Of a DNA stretch of 32,556 nucleotides, positions 29,230 to 32,556 are shown piece by piece. Origin of the DNA: Christensenella sp. UBA1262 (lineage in GTDB: Bacteria > Bacillota > Clostridia > Christensenellales > CAG-917); the NCBI GenBank assembly GCA_002308215.1, contig DBVO01000023.1:40754-73309 (forward strand), read 5' to 3'. How positions within the stretch are numbered: the stretch's first letter is position 1; every line of letters begins with the position of its first letter. The notes below the pieces were generated by a model, which was not told where the DNA came from, made no database searches, and saw nothing but the letters and a program-made list of their open reading frames with translations. Position numbers and translations under genes: made by a program.

Positions 29230-29255
29230 TCAAGGGCGTAGCAATACGCCCTTGA
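29230..29255 (+). terminator. strong hairpin after the giant gene, without a U-tract
   Basis: TCAAGGGCGTA pairs perfectly over 11 bp with TACGCCCTTGA around a GCAA (GNRA) tetraloop. The following bases are AAATCAAATATC, so it is not a canonical intrinsic terminator. It may stabilise or process the 3' end of the long mRNA or stop only part of transcription. A weak TTGAAA (29252-29257) in its right arm, with TACAT (29276-29280), could be a poor promoter for the next genes. Confidence 0.6.
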
Positions 29256-29302
29256 AAATCAAATATCAATAAAAATACATACGTTTTGGAGGAAGCAACA
29301 AA

Positions 29303-30433
29303 ATGGGCTTATTTTCAGGCATCAAGAAACAACTTCTCAAAGTTATAGAATGGGAAGATCAATCAAGAAACACTCTTGTCCACAAATTTATTTGTGATGA
29401 CAGATATGCAATCATGAAAGGTTCACAACTTATCGTTAGACCTTCTCAAGCTGCAATATTTGTTTATCAAGGTTCTATCTGCGATGTTTTCACAGAAGGC
29501 ATTTGGAAATTAGAAGAAGGTTCAACACCTATTCTTACCAAACTTGCAAACTGGAAGTACGCATTTGAAAATCCGAAGCTTGTTGACGTATACTTTGTCA
29601 ACCTTCGTCAATTTACTCAAATGAAATGGGGTACACCAAACCCTATCATGATGAGAGATAAAGACTTTGGAATGATTAGAATTTCCGGTCACGGCGAATA
29701 TTCATTCCATGTTATGAAACCAGACCTCTTTATGAGAGAGTGCTTTGGTACAATCCATTCCTTCAAAACAGAAGATATTCAAGAACACCTTAGAAGTATC
29801 GTTCTTGCAGAACTCACCGACCTTATGGGTGAGTGCCAAATTCCTGCACTTGATCTTGCAGCAAATTATCTTGAACTTGGCGATACAGCACGTAATCATG
29901 CAGCAGCAAGATTCCAAGCTCTCGGTCTTGACATAGATCAAATTCTCATTCGCAATTTGAAGCTCCCAGAGGCCGTAGAACAAGCGATGGATAAACGCAC
30001 GACTCTTGGTGTGTTCAGTGGCGCTATGGACCAATATGCTCAATATGAGGCCGTAGGAGCTATGCGTGATGCAGCAAAGAATGGTAATGGTGCAGCGGGA
30101 TCATTCGTTAATATGGGCATGGGCCTCACAGCAGGCGCCGCAATCGGTCAACAATTTGCAGGTGGCCTTAATGATGCTATGACACCACAAGCAAAATGTC
30201 CAAAATGTGGAGCATCCGTAAAGAAGGGCGTAAAGTTCTGCCCAGAATGCGGAGCAAAGATTGAACAAGAAAGCGAAAAGGTTGCATGTCCAAAATGTGG
30301 ACAACCCGTAGATCCTAATGCAAAGTTCTGCCCACATTGTGGCGAACCAATGAAGAAAACTTGCCCAAAGTGTGGTCAAGCTGTTAATGGCGGAGTTAAA
30401 TTCTGCCCAAATTGCGGAGAAAAACTTTCATAA
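29303..30433 (+). CDS. ydjI: SPFH-domain protein with three C-terminal zinc ribbons (YdjI-like)
   Basis: A 376-residue protein. Residues 1-230 match the YdjI branch of SPFH (stomatin/flotillin-like) proteins, often labelled 'virion core protein': MGLFSGIKKQLLKVIEWED, then LIVRPSQAAIFVYQG and a long SPFH region. A Gly/Ala-rich stretch (about 263-290) leads to three zinc-ribbon motifs with four Cys each (299-318, 329-346, 354-371; CPKCG...FCPxCG). In Bacillus subtilis YdjI belongs to the sigma-W-controlled pspA-ydjGHI operon and acts at the membrane in envelope stress. A similar membrane-associated role is inferred here. Start: ATG with GGAGG (29288-29292), ten bases away. It lies six bases before the YdjG-like gene. 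No PspA or YdjH homologue is in the window. The symbol reflects family membership, not proven orthology. Confidence 0.85.
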   Translation: MGLFSGIKKQLLKVIEWEDQSRNTLVHKFICDDRYAIMKGSQLIVRPSQAAIFVYQGSICDVFTEGIWKLEEGSTPILTKLANWKYAFENPKLVDVYFVNLRQFTQMKWGTPNPIMMRDKDFGMIRISGHGEYSFHVMKPDLFMRECFGTIHSFKTEDIQEHLRSIVLAELTDLMGECQIPALDLAANYLELGDTARNHAAARFQALGLDIDQILIRNLKLPEAVEQAMDKRTTLGVFSGAMDQYAQYEAVGAMRDAAKNGNGAAGSFVNMGMGLTAGAAIGQQFAGGLNDAMTPQAKCPKCGASVKKGVKFCPECGAKIEQESEKVACPKCGQPVDPNAKFCPHCGEPMKKTCPKCGQAVNGGVKFCPNCGEKLS

Positions 30434-30439
30434 CGCGTT

Positions 30440-31507
30440 ATGGCAGAACCAAAAGTAAATACAGCTGGGGTTATCAAATGTAAATCATGTGGGGCGGATA
30501 TGGTATTCGACCCAGAATCTCAACAACTTAGATGCCCATACTGTGATATAACAAGAGATATTGAGAGACGTGTTCCACATATCCGTGATTTTGAAAGCGA
30601 ACGACATGCTGGAGAAGTTGCAATTGACGGTGATATCTATAAATGTCCAAACTGTGGTGGAGAAAGCGAAATACAAGGCTTTTCAACGGCAGTTAGTTGT
30701 CCTTTCTGTGGGGGCACTAATGTTGTAAAACTTGAAGATATGAAAGGTCTCAAACCAGATAGTGTGCTTCCATTTGCGCTTACTAAAGATACCGCAGTTC
30801 AAGCAGGACAAAAGTGGATTAAGAAGAGATTCTTTGCTCCAAGCAAATTAAAAAAGAATTTCACTGTTGATAAGTTCAATGGTGTTTATATCCCATCTTT
30901 TGCATTTGATTCAGACACCGCTTCAACTTATGATGGACGTTTTGGTACAGATAAAACTCGTACAGTTCAAACGAAAGATGGCCCAAAGACAGAACATTAT
31001 ATTGAATGGTATCATGTAAGTGGCAAGTGGAATAGATTTTTTGAGAATACAATGGTAGAAGCTTCTACGCAAATCCATCAGGGTGAACTAAATAAGATTT
31101 TGCCATATGACATGAATAATGCAACGGCATATTCAAGAGAATTTCTTGCCGGTTTCTCTGCAGAGCGTTATAACACATCTCTTGATGACTCATTTGGTAC
31201 AGCAAAGAGTGAGATGGATAGTGTAATTAGAAATGAGATCACTAGACATTACAACCCTGATCATGTAGATTATCTTCATGTTTCAACTGTGTTCTCAAAT
31301 GTTAAATTCCGTTATACATTACTTCCACTATGGATTTGCGGATACAAGTTTAAAGAAAAGTTATATCGTTTCTTAGTGAACGCAAGAACAGGAAAGGCAA
31401 CTGGAACGGCTCCTAAGTCACCAGGAAAGATTGCCCTTGTTGTGCTCTTTATACTTGCTATTATTGCAGCAATTGCCGCAATAGCAATATTTGGTGGAAA
31501 CCAATAA
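30440..31507 (+). CDS. ydjG: zinc-ribbon membrane protein (YdjG-like)
   Basis: A 355-residue protein with four CxxC pairs near the N-terminus (Cys14/17, 32/35, 69/72, 87/90), forming two zinc ribbons of the TFIIB type. A soluble middle domain of about 230 residues follows (WIKKRFFAPSKLKKNF; VYIPSFAFDSDT; the strand TLLPLWICGYKFKEK). One C-terminal membrane helix (about 331-351) ends in FGGNQ, so the bulk should face the cytoplasm. YdjG and YdjI are encoded together in B. subtilis, and their adjacency here supports both calls. No Shine-Dalgarno sequence is visible in the six-base gap, so translation probably restarts after the ydjI stop. The order is ydjI-ydjG, the reverse of Bacillus. Confidence 0.8.
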   Translation: MAEPKVNTAGVIKCKSCGADMVFDPESQQLRCPYCDITRDIERRVPHIRDFESERHAGEVAIDGDIYKCPNCGGESEIQGFSTAVSCPFCGGTNVVKLEDMKGLKPDSVLPFALTKDTAVQAGQKWIKKRFFAPSKLKKNFTVDKFNGVYIPSFAFDSDTASTYDGRFGTDKTRTVQTKDGPKTEHYIEWYHVSGKWNRFFENTMVEASTQIHQGELNKILPYDMNNATAYSREFLAGFSAERYNTSLDDSFGTAKSEMDSVIRNEITRHYNPDHVDYLHVSTVFSNVKFRYTLLPLWICGYKFKEKLYRFLVNARTGKATGTAPKSPGKIALVVLFILAIIAAIAAIAIFGGNQ

Positions 31508-31530
31508 CCTTGTGGCAAGGTAATGCCACA
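31508..31530 (+). repeat. overlapping inverted repeats between ydjG-like and CxxC genes
   Basis: Two hairpins share bases. CCTTG-TGG-CAAGG (31508-31520) and TGTGGCA/TGCCACA (31511-31517 with 31524-31530) cannot form together. No U-tract follows. They could act as a weak attenuator, a processing site or an operator. TATAAT at 31541-31546 is too close to the GGAGG of the next gene to be its promoter. Confidence 0.35.
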
Positions 31531-31561
31531 CCAATATGATTATAATTTGGAGGATTTATAT

Positions 31562-31762
31562 ATGATTACAAAGGATATGCTAATTATTGATATATTAAAT
31601 CAAGAAAAAGCAAATGACCTTGCAGAAGTTCTTTTTGAGAGTGGAATGCATTGCCTTGGTTGTCTCGCAGCACATGGCGAAACTCTTGAACAAGCAGCAG
31701 CAGTGCATGGCATTGACCCAGATGAATTAGTCGCACGTCTTAATGAAGTTTTGAACGCATAA
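31562..31762 (+). CDS. DUF1858 small redox-disulfide protein
   Basis: A 66-residue protein with the start ATG set by GGAGG (31549-31553). The sequence MITKDMLIIDIL...LFESGMHCLGC matches the DUF1858 family, also described as a hybrid-cluster-protein-associated redox disulfide domain. It has an N-terminal helix, the redox-type motif Cys31-x-x-Cys34 and a C-terminal helix with IDPDELVARLNEVL. Such proteins are common in anaerobes, and their exact partner is usually unknown. Here it follows the YdjI/YdjG pair by 54 nt, so it may share their transcript, and a strong terminator follows. An in-frame ATG 13 codons upstream (31523) is unlikely because it lacks a ribosome site and falls before the conserved start. 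Confidence 0.85.
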   Translation: MITKDMLIIDILNQEKANDLAEVLFESGMHCLGCLAAHGETLEQAAAVHGIDPDELVARLNEVLNA

Positions 31763-31784
31763 GAGTGGATTAACAGAATAATTA

Positions 31785-31820
31785 AAAGCCCGTCTTATTG
31801 ACGGGCTTTAATTTTATTTC
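31785..31820. terminator. bidirectional intrinsic terminator
   Basis: AAAGCCCGTC pairs with GACGGGCTTT (31785-31794 with 31800-31809) around TTATT, with AATTAAAA before and AATTTTATTT after. It ends the DUF1858 gene on the plus strand and the convergent adenine deaminase gene on the minus strand. Confidence 0.9.
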
Positions 31821-31826
31821 AAAGAA

Positions 31827-32556
31827 TTATTCAACGATTGGACTAACAAATTTAAAGGTTCTGCAATCTACTAGTCCGCGGTTGGTTAGGCGAAGTTCAG
31901 GTAAACAAGCGAGAGGAATTATTGACATTGTCATAAATGGGGAAGGAAGAGTTGACCCCATATCTTGCCAAGCCTTTTCGAGATTTGAAACGGCTACTAC
32001 CATTTCATCAAGCGGCTTGTCACTCATAAGCCCAGCAATAGGAAGTGGAACTTCTCCAAGTATCTCACCATTTCTAACAGCGATCATGCCACCGCCTACA
32101 CGAATCAATTCATTTGCGGCAAGTACCATATCTTCATCATTTGTACCAACAACCAGCAGATTGTGAGCATCATGTGATACTGTTTGAGCCAATGCACCTT
32201 CTTTTATGCCAAATCCCTTTAGGAAGCCATACCCACGTGTGCCTGTTTCGTGATGCCTTTCAAAAACAAATGCTTTTAAAATGTCTTGAGAAGAATCTGC
32301 TTGAATTTTCCCATCTTTAACAGGAAGGGTCGCAAAACGTTCAATTGTGCTTGTTTTACCACCTATTGCTTCAATAACGCGTACATTAACATTGTTTCCA
32401 TCGTGCTTTATCTCAAAGTCTTTAAGAGATAGAGGAGAAAGATGAACTGAGTGTGTCGCATTATCTGGATATACATAAGATTCCCATTTTGCTATGGTAT
32501 TACCATTTTCTGCTACTAAATCTCCGTCAATCCAAACTTTTGTTACGTGACATGTG
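31827..32556 (-). CDS. ade: adenine deaminase, C-terminal part (cut by the window edge)
   Basis: The last 242 codons are present and the frame stays open to the window end, so the amidohydrolase N-terminal domain and its metal site are outside. The visible part matches AdeC/Ade: VFERHHETGTRGYGFLKGFG, then SHDAHNLLVVGTNDEDM, IRVGGGMIAVRNGEI, ELPLPIAGLMS-like EVPLPIAGLMSDKPLDE, and the ending PELRLTNRGLVDCRTF. The enzyme deaminates adenine to hypoxanthine plus ammonia in purine salvage, in the cytosol. The gene is convergent with the DUF1858 gene and shares its terminator. A TTG inside (32192) is not a start, because conserved sequence continues upstream of it. Confidence 0.93.
   Translation of the reverse strand, partial: TCHVTKVWIDGDLVAENGNTIAKWESYVYPDNATHSVHLSPLSLKDFEIKHDGNNVNVRVIEAIGGKTSTIERFATLPVKDGKIQADSSQDILKAFVFERHHETGTRGYGFLKGFGIKEGALAQTVSHDAHNLLVVGTNDEDMVLAANELIRVGGGMIAVRNGEILGEVPLPIAGLMSDKPLDEMVVAVSNLEKAWQDMGSTLPSPFMTMSIIPLACLPELRLTNRGLVDCRTFKFVSPIVE

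Noticed and set aside
29303..30433. Viral origin suggested by the 'virion core protein' name used for this family
   Set aside because: The name is a historical label. The SPFH domain, zinc ribbons and YdjG neighbour fit a cellular membrane-stress gene pair, and no phage genes are present.
31541..31546. TATAAT as a promoter for the DUF1858 gene
   Set aside because: Transcription would begin inside or after the GGAGG site and there is no -35 at proper spacing.
31523..31561. ATG 31523 as start of the DUF1858 gene
   Set aside because: It lies inside the inverted repeat region without a ribosome site, and homologues begin at the M-I-T-x-D-M-x-I motif at 31562.
31798..32166. 122-codon plus-strand open frame
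   Set aside because: It lies antisense to adenine deaminase, whose reading on the minus strand matches a conserved enzyme throughout.

Overview
The window looks like a chromosomal segment of a low-GC Gram-positive bacterium (Bacillota, probably an uncultured anaerobic, gut-type clostridium). The reasons are strong GGAGG ribosome sites, TTGACA/TATAAT promoters, A/T-biased codons, intrinsic terminators, a Bacillus-type YdjI/YdjG pair, a DUF1858 redox protein and an AdeC-type adenine deaminase. TGG is the only Trp codon I read, which fits the standard bacterial code. I see no rRNA, tRNA, CRISPR array, insertion sequence or phage gene.

Layout. (1) 1-2646, plus strand: a two-gene operon of a GH127/DUF1680-like protein whose zinc/catalytic motifs look lost, and a small two-helix membrane protein with a bacterial PH domain. 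It ends at a bidirectional terminator shared with (2). (2) 2651-3625, minus strand: a DUF1624/HGSNAT-type membrane acyltransferase-like protein, whose very good promoter lies so close to its ATG that the mRNA should be leaderless. (3) 3626-3922: a divergent control region with a perfect 16-bp palindrome, related direct repeats and a strong extended -10 promoter. (4) 3923-29206, plus strand: a single uninterrupted 25.3-kb gene for an 8,427-residue lipoprotein, about 78% of the window. (5) 29303-31762, plus strand: an SPFH protein with three zinc ribbons (YdjI-like), a zinc-ribbon membrane protein (YdjG-like) and a 66-residue CxxC protein, ending at a terminator. (6) 31827 to the window end, minus strand: the C-terminal part of adenine deaminase.

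The giant lipoprotein is the main object of interest. Its architecture, read by eye, is: a lipobox signal peptide (Cys26); about 14 divergent copies of an alpha/beta repeat, each marked by a GLYYxxGxLYID-like beta-hairpin; in 13 copies an Ala/Asp/Glu/Ser-rich linker (type SSDALAADDE) shortly after it; Tyr-rich insert modules that lengthen many repeats; one canonical EF-hand loop; and about 2,100 C-terminal residues of Ig-like repeats with a conserved Trp. There is no sortase signal or C-terminal membrane anchor, so it should be tethered to the outer face of the cytoplasmic membrane through its N-terminal lipid. I do not recognise the repeat family. Adhesion, envelope scaffolding and lipid or glycan binding are all open. 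The YdjI/YdjG pair downstream belongs to a family linked to membrane stress in Bacillus, but a functional link to the giant protein is only suggested by proximity.
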